From: Dromaius novaehollandiae
Lineage: Eukaryota; Chordata; Aves; Casuariiformes; Dromaiidae
Length of the DNA: 64,000 nt
Assembly: GCF_036370855.1 (NCBI RefSeq)
Contig: NC_088099.1
Coordinates: 33,066,501-33,130,500 of the forward strand
Reading direction: 5' to 3'
Below are positions 49,116 through 61,390 of this stretch, in pieces; the first letter of the stretch is position 1; each line of letters starts with the position of its first letter. The position numbers and the translations under genes were made by a program. The notes under the pieces were generated by a model that was given only the letters and a program-made list of their open reading frames with translations, was not told where the DNA came from and did no database searches.

Positions 49116-49853
49116 TGCAATCATGGCACAAGGGCACCTGCAGAGTTATTGTGGAATAGCTGCAGCACATTACAATTACACCCTACCACACAACACAAAG
49201 TCTTCTCAGTGCAGTCAGTTCCCTAAGATTTTAGCCAATTTCACGTATCCCTCCTTGAAACTTAGCCTAGTTTCTACAACACAGATCACATTTTCAAACG
49301 GCTTTGCTGGACAACACTAGGACAGACTGTGCATCAGCAGCGGCTCCACAGCAAATTCCCAAAGAAGACTTAAGAAAGAAAGGGCACACACAGAGATCGA
49401 GGAAACCACCTCTGCCCCTAACATCTGAGAGTAAGGCTGCTAGAGCAAGAACAGAGACCTGTTTGTGCTTAAATTCCACTTATATTCTCTGTAGAGATGA
49501 ACAAAGTCTGCTGGCATTTTGCAATGATTGCGAGGAACTTTAGTGGTTAATTATATCCTCTGTCTCTTGCCTTGCCATCTCTATGAGTCCTAAAAGGCAT
49601 TTACTGTTCAAATGACTAGGCGCTGGGCCAGAGAATGTCTAGATTGAGTCCTGTGAAGCATCTCCTCACGTGCTGTGATAAAATGCTCATGGGCATGCTA
49701 TAAAGAGCTAAGAGTATGTCCACAAAGTCATGAAACATTATGTCATCAGTGCTACACTACGAGCGCTACAAGGGTGTTATCTCAGAACAGTATATTGGCC
49801 ACAGCAGGAGACCAACAAATGTAAATGGCACCCAGCACTCCAGAGGTGTGTCA

Positions 49854-49867
49854 CCACTAGATGGTGG
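49854..49867 (+). promoter_or_regulatory. CTCF-like motif
   Basis: CCACTAGATGGTGG differs from the CTCF core pattern CCASYAGRKGGCRS only at the final C of GGC. Motif match only. Confidence 0.3.
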
Positions 49868-51344
49868 TACTTTTCAACCAGATGTGCCAAGGGCGCTAAG
49901 GGTGTGATTGACAAAATGTGAAGTTTAAATTTGCCACTGAATGCAATGGAGAAGTAGGGGATTAACATAATGGGCAAAACGGAAGGAAATGAAAAGCAGG
50001 TGAAGGCAGGAGTGGCTGGGCTCAAACACTCTCAGAGCAGTGATGTGCTTAACCATTTCCTCTTGCCCTGGGTTGGCTGCCAGTTTTCACGTGTGAAAGG
50101 GGAAGACAGTGGTGTGCCACTGTGGTGTGCCAGGTGAGACTCAGGAAAGAGGGGAGGGGAGAGGGCTGTGGGTAGGTGATAGTTTAGCCACAGCTAGAGG
50201 AAGATGGTTTGTGTTAGAATATAGCTTACTTTTGAATTGATCACTTCCCTTCATCACCATTTAAATTCAAATGCTAATAAAATGCAAAGAAGGACAGCTA
50301 CTTCCTACTGACTTCTCTTGCCCCAGACTGGCAGCCTGCACAACCGTGCCAACGAACAGCCTGCCTTCTCAGTGCGGCTTTCCCTCTTGGGTTGTAAAGG
50401 GACCCTTGCTTCCAGGCAGAGTTGCTCTTGAGGCCTAGCGCCCTGGGATCCTGGTCTGGTGATGGGATAATATTAAACGATATGTTAAGCTAAGTTAGAG
50501 AGCAGTAAAAAACATCCAGTGTTGAAATGGCAAGAGGAAGAGGCTTACCCCCAAGCTCCTCCCTGGCACAGGGGAGGTCTACAGTTAGGTCTGCTAACCA
50601 GCAAGATCTCTTCCTTATCAGAGACCCTGTCAGCCCCAGAGTCTTCACCAGTCTTGACTGACCTGGGGCCATCATAATAAAACATAGTTTAAGAGGGGTG
50701 ACCCATGACAAAATCCTCCCTTGCTCATCAGAAATTGGCAGGTAGCACACACACTGCCAGAATCTGACTTGTTCCTTTACAAAGCACCTTACCCTCAAAA
50801 CTGAGAGCTGCAAGGTGTCCTGATAGGGTCCTACTCAAACGTTTCTTTAGATGTGGCTTTCTGCAACAATTGCCATATTGCAATATCTCTTCAGGACTTC
50901 CTGACTCTTCACTTTCCTCAGGAGACACGGAGATCCAGGATCAGCAGCAGGGAGGCGCATCAGGCATGGGCCGGTGCTGCAGTGTGGGCATATTCACAGC
51001 AGATCATTGCTGCTGTAGTTATGAGAGAATTTAACTTCACGGCAAGCCCACACTTAAACAGAGACTTGGCCATCTGGCCAACATAATTGCAAAGCGGTGG
51101 AGGATGTGCAGGTACTGATCAGTTTTGGCACAAAACAAAACAGAGTGGGAGGGCGACTGGGGGCCAATCAAACTAGCAGAGAAGTGATAATCCTTATTGA
51201 CTGTATGCTATTAGTGAGCAGAGCACAGATTGTCTCCCTGGTTAATATGCACTGGAAACTGCATTGTGTGGGTGCAGGGTATTTTAGTGAGAGTATAGCT
51301 GGGCTTGCTGAGACTCTAGTGCCAATGGGCTCTGAGAGTTATAG

Positions 51345-51425
51345 CAGGTGTGGGAGTCTGGAGATGTGGGTTTGATTTCTGTGGGGTTTCTTGGGCAAGT
51401 TGCTTCCCCTTGGCCTCTTGCCCTC
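51345..51425 (+). repeat. MIR SINE fragment
   Basis: GGAGTCTGGAGATGTGGGTT then TTCTTGGGCAAGTTGCTTCC follow the MIR head and core in order. It is diverged. Confidence 0.5.
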
Positions 51426-54400
51426 CTTCCTGGCATTCTTCGGTGGTAAGGCCTTTGGAGTAAGTGCTGCCCCTTCAATTGGGTGAGTACAGTTTTGGTC
51501 CTTGATCTTACTTGGGTATCTTCATGTATACACAAGTTTTATTTAAATAACCATACTGAGGTTCTCTCTTGCTTAATTTTCTAGCTTTGTTAAACACTAC
51601 TGCCATGAAAAACTACTGATCATGGTTATGCCTGTGTATCTTTTGTCACAGTGGCAGAAGAAAGTGTGATAGGAAAGAGTTAATTTGTTGGGGGTGTGTG
51701 TGTGGAGGCAGAACAGAGGAGCAGGAGAGTATTTCTGTATTAACATGCAGCTGGTTAATGCAGCTGAATAGCCCTGGCTCAGCTGTTACCTTTCTCAAAG
51801 CCAATGGCAAATGATGAAAAACCGTGGTAATATCTATTAAAAGTTTGTGGAAGGGGCCTGCTCAGTGGGAGCTTTTCCAGCTCACATAGAAGTGATGATT
51901 TAGAACAGAAAAAGATCCCCTCAAGGGGATTTTGTGAACCATGCAATGCTAATTAACTCCATTGTTGTATTTTGTTTTGAACATAAGAGTCCCTCTGGGA
52001 TTGCAGCACTCTTTCCTCCTGCAATAGATTTCCATTTTGCACCACTGTATAAAATCTCCTCCACATCTCATCAGCAAAAGGGATTAACAATAGGGAGAAG
52101 CATATGTGCATAGTTTTATGGGGTTCTAGGGAGAAATGTCTCTCCCTTCACCTCCCAGATGTATTCTCAATAGGGGCCATTCTGTACATCCTTGCTTTCA
52201 CTGTTTCTTTAACCTTGAATTAAAAACAAGTGTACATCAAACACTGGGCAGCATCTCCCTTTGATCTTATATTCAAACCACTTCTGAGCATGCTGTGCTG
52301 GAGTTTGTTTTAGTGGTTAGCTTGTTTGTGCACAAATGTAAAAAAAGAAAAGCACCCAAAACCACGAACAACAAAAATCAAAATAAAAACAATACCCCAA
52401 AACCCCCAAAAGCCCATCAACACCAGGAGTGGAAACAATGGTCAAATACTGATTTGTTCATTTAAGAGTTAATTCCAAAAGGAAAGCAAGAAAATGAAAG
52501 CTCCCATCTGCCTGAACCCCTTACTGTCTTGAGCAAGCAAAATTATGAAGGAACTTGACTCATTCTGTGTTGAATCTGCTCTTCATCCTCTGGACTTCTG
52601 GTGTCCCACTTTGGCTTGCCCAAATGCTCTCTGCTTAATCCTTTTATATTGAACAAAGCAGAGCCTGATTCACTCTCAAGCTCTGGCTGTTACAATGCAA
52701 CATTGACTTCAGCAAGGCTAAAGCAAGAACAAGAGCAGGGAGAACCATCTCTTGCAGGTAAATCAAATGATTTCTTTCTTGTTCAGCTTCAGTCTCTGAT
52801 CTCTGTCATTTCTGAGAAAGTCCAGATTTGCATGTGTTGTCTTGAATATTTGCTTTTCTATGCTGCCTTAAGTTTCAGCGGTGCATAGGCCAATATTTAC
52901 AGGGTGTTGATGGCCATCCTTCTGCGTTAGGCAATTTCGTTGTTTCATACTACGGAAAAAACTAAAAAGCTGTCCCAAGGGAGTGGCTAGCATACGAATG
53001 TAACATTGACTTCTTCTGGATAGAATTAGAGCTGCACTGAGAGCTACCACGTGCTCTGCACCACTAATGGTAGTGGAGATTCTGCATTAATCCAACCAAC
53101 AGGATCCTGGACTTTGTGAACAAGAGACATTATCCTATACCTTATGACATTGTAACTGCTTAGGCCTTAATTCTTAATTCTTGCTGGAATGTATTTAATT
53201 AGAATCTGGACAATTTTTGAAATTTTTGAATGAACAAGAAAAATGTTTAACAACATCTTCAGAAATGTAAATAATACAAGTCATAGAAGATCTCAAGCAA
53301 CTTATGCCCCCCTCACCTAGGCCTATGCTAGGGGCATGACTCTGTGACATCTCCAGATCCAAGCAAAGCTACAGCCCAGCAAAGAACCAATGTATGAAAG
53401 TCAAATCCTACCCCTCAGTCTTCAGTCAGCCAAGCAGAATACTAGGTATATTAAACAGCTTTGTCAGGGATACAGTGGGAATGTTCACTGAGGCAGCAAC
53501 CTCAATGGTATTGATACTAGACTGATGAAGTAGAATTTGTAAAGCTTCCTATTCTCCCCAGAGCACTCCTTGCTTAGTGCAAACTCCTCATTTCCTTTTC
53601 CTTTCAAAAGGAGGGGAATCTTTTCCAAAGATATTTATACTGCTTCTACTCCAAACCTTCCTGTACCCACAACAGGATGGATTTTTATCTCAGTGCAGAG
53701 CATTCAGTGATCAGTGATTCAGCAGAAGGTGCTCCCAAGACCCCTCTTGTTCAAACACTAGCACATTTTCTTAAATTGTAGGGTCTTGGGGGCTGTTACT
53801 ACAGCATGGGGTTGGCTATCATAACAGAGGCCAAAGTAGGCTAATGTAAATAAAACAACATACTGAAAGGATGGTCAGAGTCATTCTTTTGAAGAGGCTG
53901 CTAAACCTTTTCTGCTTGAGAGTTACAGGTCTGTACAAATACATTTCTTTTCTTTCTTTTGAGTCCCTTTATAAAAATCAACAGAATTAAGAAGGAAAGA
54001 GAAAAGTCAAGAGAAGGGATTTCCCATTCTAAAATCTTCAGCTTACTTCAACATCTTCTGTCAGTATTATTAAAAAAAAAAAAAAATCAGAGCAACTCCA
54101 TAGGTTTGCCCCAATCAACATCCAGAGAGAGAGGGGTAAGAGACAGCCTGTTTTTAAGAAGTATTTCCAGTGAAGTGTTCTCAGCAGGAACACATTTGCC
54201 AAGTCTTGCTGTTTTTTTTCACTCTTTAACATATATAGTTACAAGGGAAGAGTTTTGTGAACAGTGCAAACCCACAACTCATTTTTCCAGTCCTTTCTGT
54301 AAGCTCATCTCTCTGATGTGCTTGCTGATCACTGGCTTGTTAACATCCTGGCATGGAGGGAGGCAGAAAATGTGCTATCAGCATCCTAGCTGTTACGTCA

Positions 54401-56014
54401 CTTAAGATCGCCTTCTCTATTCTTGTGCAGGAGGCATTTAATGAGCCACTGCAGATAGCCTTTACACCGAACAGCTGAGTCTGGCTTACAGCTCATGTCC
54501 AAAAGCCAATGAGTAGTTTCCTGGCAAGCGTGCTATGGGGACACGCAATGCCACATGAGAAAACTTGAGTCCTTTTATGATTACTGAGTGAGCAAAAGTT
54601 CAGTGACGGTTTTCCATAGATACTGAGAACAAACGTTACCTTAACCCATTCTCGCTCCTGGCTCAGCAGGGGCCTTGCTCCCCACACTCTCTCTCTCCTC
54701 AGCCAAGTATAAAAGACACTTGAACCCTAAAAAGTTTTATTCCCAATCCAAGTTTCATGATATAGCTCTAATTTAGCAATCTCTTCTGCGTGCTCTGCCC
54801 AAAGAGGTCTCAGCTTACTCCTCCAGGACCCTGCAAGGAGTCAGCAGTTCCCTGGTATGCAACCCACAGCTGGGACTATTCACCACCATTTTTCTTACTT
54901 TAGCAGCAGCATAGAGATAGTTGTGTAGTTTCCATGATATACATGCTTAATTCCAACATCCACTTGTCCTCTGTGACCTGTGTTTTTCCATACCCTGCTA
55001 GAACAAGTGAGAAGTAACTCCACTGCTATTTGAGCAGCTTTCACATAACGTTAGGAAAAGGCTAGATATGAGGAAGAGGGGGACTCAAGGAAGGGTGGGG
55101 AGCGGCTTTCACAACCAGTTTCTGAGTTTTGGATCAGTACAAGAAAGTTTTCCCTATGTGAGACAAATGAGTGGAAAGGTAGCTAGCCCTGCTGGTCACA
55201 GAGAGCACACCTTATTTGCGAATATTATTTCAGCATGCCCCTTCTCTTTGCTGGCTTGCTGTAATATTTGCAGTGGATAATTTCTAAAGCCTAAATAACG
55301 TAAGCTTGTGATTGAACATGCTCTTCCTGAATTCAGCTCCACCCTGTTCCAAAGTAATTTCTTCCTCACTATGAACCTTGTTAAATCCTCATGCGAGCAG
55401 GACTGAGATTTAACCTCCTAATCTCACAGCCAAACTAAAAAGCCTTGCAGTTGCCCAAATGTGACTAGAGCTCTGTGGGCTGCTGTATTACATCAGAATA
55501 TATCCTACATCCACTATCCCTCCCTCTGCCCTCCACGGACATGAGTCAAGACCAGTTCTTTTCCTGGAGAACACCAGTCCCTGGCCGAAGCTTGGCAGCA
55601 GCTTAGAGCTCCTCCTGGTTAGGCTGCAGGTCGAATCCCTAAACTGCCTGAAATCTCTGAGCTCAGCCTGCCAGCTGCATGCCAGGAGGCAGAGGTGGGT
55701 GTCGCTTCAGGATGCATTTCAAAGCCAAAGAAACTCTGGTTTAAATCCGTTGCAAGCTTTGTGTAATAACCTTTCTCCCAGAAGACTGGAAATAAAGCTT
55801 TTAAAATTAATTTGCATAATTGGATCTTTAATTCTTTTTAAATGGAAACTAAAATTGCACTGTTCTCAATCCAAAGACTTTCAAAAAAGCCAAAGCACTG
55901 GTTGCAAGGTGGACACATGTCACTGATGTGAAACTAAGCCTAGGTAAAAGAAATTCAGACACACTGAAACAAATGCAGATGCCAGATACAGTGGAGAAAG
56001 TCTGAGGTAACAGT

Positions 56015-56075
56015 ACTGACTTCAGTAAAATTACTTCATGCTCATATCAGCATAACAGAGAATCAGTCTGTAGTA
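56015..56075 (+). repeat. Old sauropsid interspersed repeat fragment
   Basis: CTGACTTCAGTAAAATTACT, then TCATGCTCATATCAGCATAA and CAGAGAATCAG, is the same ancient repeat type as at 20.04 kb. Confidence 0.4.
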
Positions 56076-59000
56076 ACATCTTTAACTTTTCAGCTCTGTG
56101 GTTAATTATAAACTAAAAAGGTTACTTTTTCTTTTTTTAACTCAAAAATTTAATAGATTAATAAACACTTCAGAAATTTTATAATAACAGGGGAAATATT
56201 GTATTTGTGTAAAAGAGCAAGACATCATTTAAATCAATGCAACTGTGATTATTTTTCAGCAGAAATTTTGGTCCACTGAGATACGCTTAAGAGAGTTGTG
56301 CACAGAAAAACAGATACAGTTCAGCTAGTGAAAAACTGTTCTCATGTGCTTGTAAATGAAAAGCACTACTTCTAATGAAATGCAACATATTTTACCTCCC
56401 CTGCCCCAAATTACATGTGTGGATTTATATGATGTTTTCACCTTAACGTAAAAACAGCAATTTCAGTAGGTATAGTCCACTACAGTCATTTCTAAAGAGC
56501 TGTTTTTTATTGTTAAAAATATCAAGATATGGCAAGGTATGAAATCATTCTACTAAAAAGCTCAGTTTCCTCTCCCCCCCAGTGACATTTCATTCCTTAA
56601 GCAAATATGAAGAATCTTCATCAGAGTCCTCTGTGCTGATAGGTAGCCAAGGCAGCCTTAACACTGGCTAGAGGCTCATGGCTGTAACTTTGTCAGCCTT
56701 TCCTTTAAAACGGTAGTGAAATAGAAATACCAGAACTCAGGAGAGTTGACAAAATACAAATAGGGCATTTCTGTGACTTGTCAGTTCTCCCAGGTGCTCC
56801 ATCACCGCTTGTGGCATGGAAAATGCAACACAGGCCATGAATGCATACAGCGAGCCCACGGTTAAAACCCACTCTTGAGTACCCTGGTGTAAACCCAGAA
56901 CTCCTACACTGGAGCCAACTGACTGACTTGGGATTTTCACCTGGACAACCAAAATGCCTGAAGTAGTTCGGCATATCTAGGCTGTTGCAGACACTACCGG
57001 GAATAAAGCTGAAGTGAACAAGTTAGTTACAAGCAGTGCTGCTTGCATCCAGATACAGCGGTGGGAATGGTGAAATACCTCTTTTTTTGTAGTTCACAGC
57101 TCTCTGAAAGATATGTTTTTTTTTCCTCCTCCTTTCTGTACTTCAGGAATCCATGTAAGAATAAAAGCTATGCTGCTATAAATTAGAAAGCCGCATGAAA
57201 TACAGCGAGAGCAACACATACCACATTGTGGAACTGGGGATGTGATCTGTTTTAGGAAGCACATGGCTTTATGTTTAATGAAGGGAGCCTGTTGAAGGAT
57301 TGCAGACCAGGAGGGCACACTGGATTTGTTGTTTTATTAGGTTCTGGGTTATGTACTTCTCCTTTTGCTGTGTATCTAACAACATATGCCACGCCACTCA
57401 CAACTGAATGAGCTGGGGAGAGGAGGAGAGAAACAAAGCATTTGTGAAGAACTGGAGCATTTTATTTTCCACCTTTTGAGAAAAGTGTTAAGGGTAAGAA
57501 AACAAATTGTATCTTTTTTTGAAACTAGAAACGGACAGAAAAAGAAATGAAATTTAAGTAGACAGAGGAGAGTAATCGTTCTCCAGAAGCACACAGAAGG
57601 AATTATTAGAAATATATAAAACGCACTCACCAACATCCAGTTCATTGAATTCAGGCACTTAAGATGCAGCAAAAATCCTCCAGTTTATCAGGGCCAGATC
57701 TTGAAAATACTTCACTGCTTTCAAGATGAATTGAAGGCACTTTTCATCACACACTGGATAATTTGTGGTTTATGGGGTCAGGCACTACATGCCTATGATC
57801 AAACTGTGCTTCTAGGTACAGTACTTTCAGGCAATTCCAAAGATGCAGCATAAACGAGTGGGTAAAGTGTACTGCTAAGGGTGGTGTTTGATGCTGCTTC
57901 TAATCCAGCATAACCATATGCTACTGCTGGAAGGGTCAGTCCCAAATTCCTCTCTAAACTTGTTTCTCTTCAGTGACATGCCCTCACCATTTTCTTTATT
58001 TTGGGTTTTGTGATCCTGCAACCAATACTGCTCAGTGCCAAGTCCACTCAACTTAATCTCTCAGAAAACTAAGTCATCTGCCCTTTCCACCCACACCCCA
58101 GAAGCCCCTTGTCATCAGGTTAGTAAGTTGTGCCAGCTTGCCTATAGCTGTACGACAGCTAGATCTGAGGCAGAAGGAGATGAATCAGAAGCCATGGTCA
58201 AGGGGCACCTCTTTCAGCAGCAGCCCATAACTGCAAAGATATAATTTGACACCACACTTCAAAAATGTGATCCAAAGTACTCTCAAAAAACCCAGCCATC
58301 CTGGGACTTGTATCAGTACGGCACAGGGCTGCCAGAATGATTCAATAGAAAATAAGAACTGAGTTGTCTCCGAACTCCTTCCCTGCTCCCAAACTTTAAT
58401 ATCGGACAAGGGCTGCAGGAAAGTTGACTTCCGATTATTTGAGATTCACAGCCCCAAATCAGCTCCTGAAGAACATACACATTCTTTCAACCTTTCAGAT
58501 GGTCACCTTCTATTTAAGGCATTGATTCAAGATGCAGGGAGACTTGGGCTCAACTCCCTTCTAACTCAGAAAGGACTCAAAACCATACCTCCTCGAAATG
58601 CCAAAGCATTAAGGAATAAGTGGGAGTGAGGAAAGGGAAGCCCACTCTTGATACTCTGCTATTGCATGGCAAAGAATGCAGTGTTCATGGGGTTGGAAGT
58701 AAACAGAAGGAAGCATTAGATCTCCCTCTCCCCTTGTGGACCACTGGTTAGGGCAATGAGCACTGGGCAGCTGGAAGAAGGAAAAGGATTTTAGTCTGTG
58801 ATTCCTGGCCTGAAATTACTGTGGGCTCTGGTTGCTGTTTCCAAGATCTTCTGTCTTCAAGCCTCTCATCACTGGAGGATCAGGCTTGCTTCTTTCCCCA
58901 CAAAACTTGTTTTCGTGACTGCACAATGTGCCAGTTTCAGCAGAACTGCGGGGACACCAGGAACTTTCAGGTCAAAACCCAGAGGTGCCTATCAAGTTTA

Positions 59001-61115
59001 TCGAGTTTAGAGACAGGTGAGGGGCCTTCATTTCTCTAGCTATTATTGTTACGCACATTTTACATTTGAAGAGACCTCACAGAGCTTGGTATCGCCTTTT
59101 GTTTTGTATAAGGGGCCCTATAGACACAGAAAACAAACAGCAAACTATCTCAGGTCTGTTGTAACATTGTACATCTTCATTCCCCATTTCACAACACAGT
59201 TACAGATTAGGTTCTGGGGAGTCTTCAGAGGCAGTTTTTCTTCCTATGTCATTACATCCTTCTCTCAAACAGTTATGCAGAGGATTGTCCCGTATTAGTC
59301 TACTACATCATATTCACAGGAAACAAACAGGTTCCAGTATAACTTAGTTCTTCAGCTCTTCTCCGCATGCAAGATCAATGCCCACATTTGCTCATCTCTT
59401 TGGAATAGCCAGGATTTCATGTGTTCAGCACTTCAGTATTAGCAAAGCATTTACACTGGCATGATTTCACACAGTAATAGCTTTGCTATAGTACTTTAAG
59501 CCTGTTGCACAATGAAATCATCATTATGGCACTCTGATTCGACTACGCCATCCTCTCCGGTGGTAATTTTGTACACTTTCCACTCTCTCCACAAACCCCT
59601 TGGAGACTGCTCTTCGAACAGTGCAGTATAAGCATTTTGCACTGGGAAAACAGGCTCCAGGATCTCAACAGCTGGGCTTTCTCATTCTCACACGATTCAA
59701 ATATATATTTATTAGATGATGGAGCTACTGGATGCCCTGGTGACAGTGTCTAACAAAGCTCCGGTGCTAGGTCAGTTAATGAGTCCCTGTTTGCAGTCTT
59801 CCATTTTGGATATATAAGTCAGCTCACAATCTTGGAATAGAAGATTTCCCTCTCCCTATCCCTGCCAAATAAAAATTAATGAATAAGCTGGTCAGCCAGA
59901 AGTGCTGAGGGCTTTGAGTAAATCCTCTTCCTGGAGCTCCAGGCTCTCCTCACCGAGGGGAGCGCCGGAGCCTCCCTGCTCCCAAAGCTCCCCTAAGCGC
60001 CCTTCGAGAGGGGTGCCCATCCCACGGGATCACCCCCGGGGGAACATACTCCTCTTTTAATGGCAGAGGGAGATTTCAGTTTTAACTCCCCAGCCGCTTT
60101 TTCTTAGAAGCTCAGAATAATGGACTGTATCTCTTCAGTGAGAACCAATGCATTTTAATATTTCCCTGAAAACATTAGGAGAAAGTCCCAAACCCATAGG
60201 GGGTTTCATTTATAATTGTTGCTAGACTGATAAATCGTGGAGACAGAAGAGTCTATACAAACAAAAAGATTTCCAGTAGCCCAGGAAAACTGTGCAATAC
60301 CAAGCTCTCGTCACCTTGTTATAGACAAAACATTCACAGTTTATTGTCAGGAGGACTCCGGCTGGAAAGCGTTTGTCTGAGCCACAACTGCCTGACCTTT
60401 GCGGTAGGCACAGTAAGGCAGCGAGCACCGCTGAACTGTCAGAGCGCCTGCAATAAACCCAAATCCCTTTCGATGAGGGGAATCAAAAGCACACAGCTCC
60501 TCATGACCTGCTAATAATACCCGTGACCTCAACAGCGAGTTACAAATCTGATACATAGTTTGAAAACTAGGTGTAACACCTGCTTCCTGGCAGCATCCTT
60601 TTGTTTTCTCCTGGATAGGTGCTTAGCAATTTAAAATCCAGTTCCCCAGCTTCGGCTTCAGAGCTATAGGTGAGTTTTCATTTCCTATCATGCTACTCTA
60701 ACATGACCTGACCAAGGAGCCTCATCAATATTACAGCAGTAAATAGCTTGACAACTTCCTCATAAATAACACATTCCCACTCCACTTTGTGCTCTGCATT
60801 TAATAGCGTACTGGATATTTAGAAATACAGGGAATCTAGCTGAAAGTAACGAGACAAATGTTTTGCCCATGAAGAGTCAAAGTGCATGTACTGCTTGCTC
60901 CTGACACTTTGTGATTCACTGCTTAATAAAGAAACAACCCAGAAAAGACTCCAAACAAACCTGAAACATGTACAGTTGCTCTTCCCTCATACTGTAGAAA
61001 AACCATAGTATATCAGATTACAGAGTTTAGTCCTTGCACATACCTAGTCTACTGCAGCATCAAAAGAAACAATCCATTCAAATCTCTTGCTCGATTTGCA
61101 TTAACAAGAAGATTT

Positions 61116-61190
61116 CCCCCCCCCCCCATAAAGATCCATTACGAGGAGGGGTGTTGGAGAGGAATAAAATCTGCCCCCCCCCCCCCCCCC
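61116..61190. repeat. Paired C12 and C17 homopolymers
   Basis: Two runs of C (61116-61127 and 61174-61190) lie 46 bp apart. Confidence 0.95.
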
Positions 61191-61370
61191 AAACTTAAGG
61201 GGAAAATAATACCAAACAAAATAACACCAGCTGAGTGGAAAGTCACCAGCGTAGATGGTGGACTTCAAGTGCTATGAAGAACCCATGTTTAGGACCTTAA
61301 GCATAACACACCTGCTCAGCTGCCAGCACTGGAAGAGTTGAAAAAAAAAAATCAAAAGGAACTTTAAGAG

Positions 61371-61390
61371 TTTTTTTTTTTTTTTTTTTT
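61371..61390. repeat. T20 homopolymer
   Basis: Unbroken run of 20 T; a shorter A run lies just upstream at 61341-61351. Confidence 0.95.

Larger units (their letters stand above)
49120..55990. other. Intergenic stretch without recognisable genes
   Basis: Apart from a MIR copy at about 51.35 kb and a CTCF-like motif, nothing is recognisable. Several AT-rich, homeobox-like sequence runs (for example about 51,935-51,990 and 55,790-55,860) could be regulatory, but nothing in the sequence alone proves it. Confidence 0.55.

Noticed and set aside
53959..54405. 148-codon plus-strand frame.
   Set aside because: Low-complexity Lys- and Ser-rich start, an A-run crossing it, and no recognisable domain.
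59935..60050. Small GC-rich patch considered as a promoter.
   Set aside because: Too short, with few CpGs and no start-site motif or donor that stands out.
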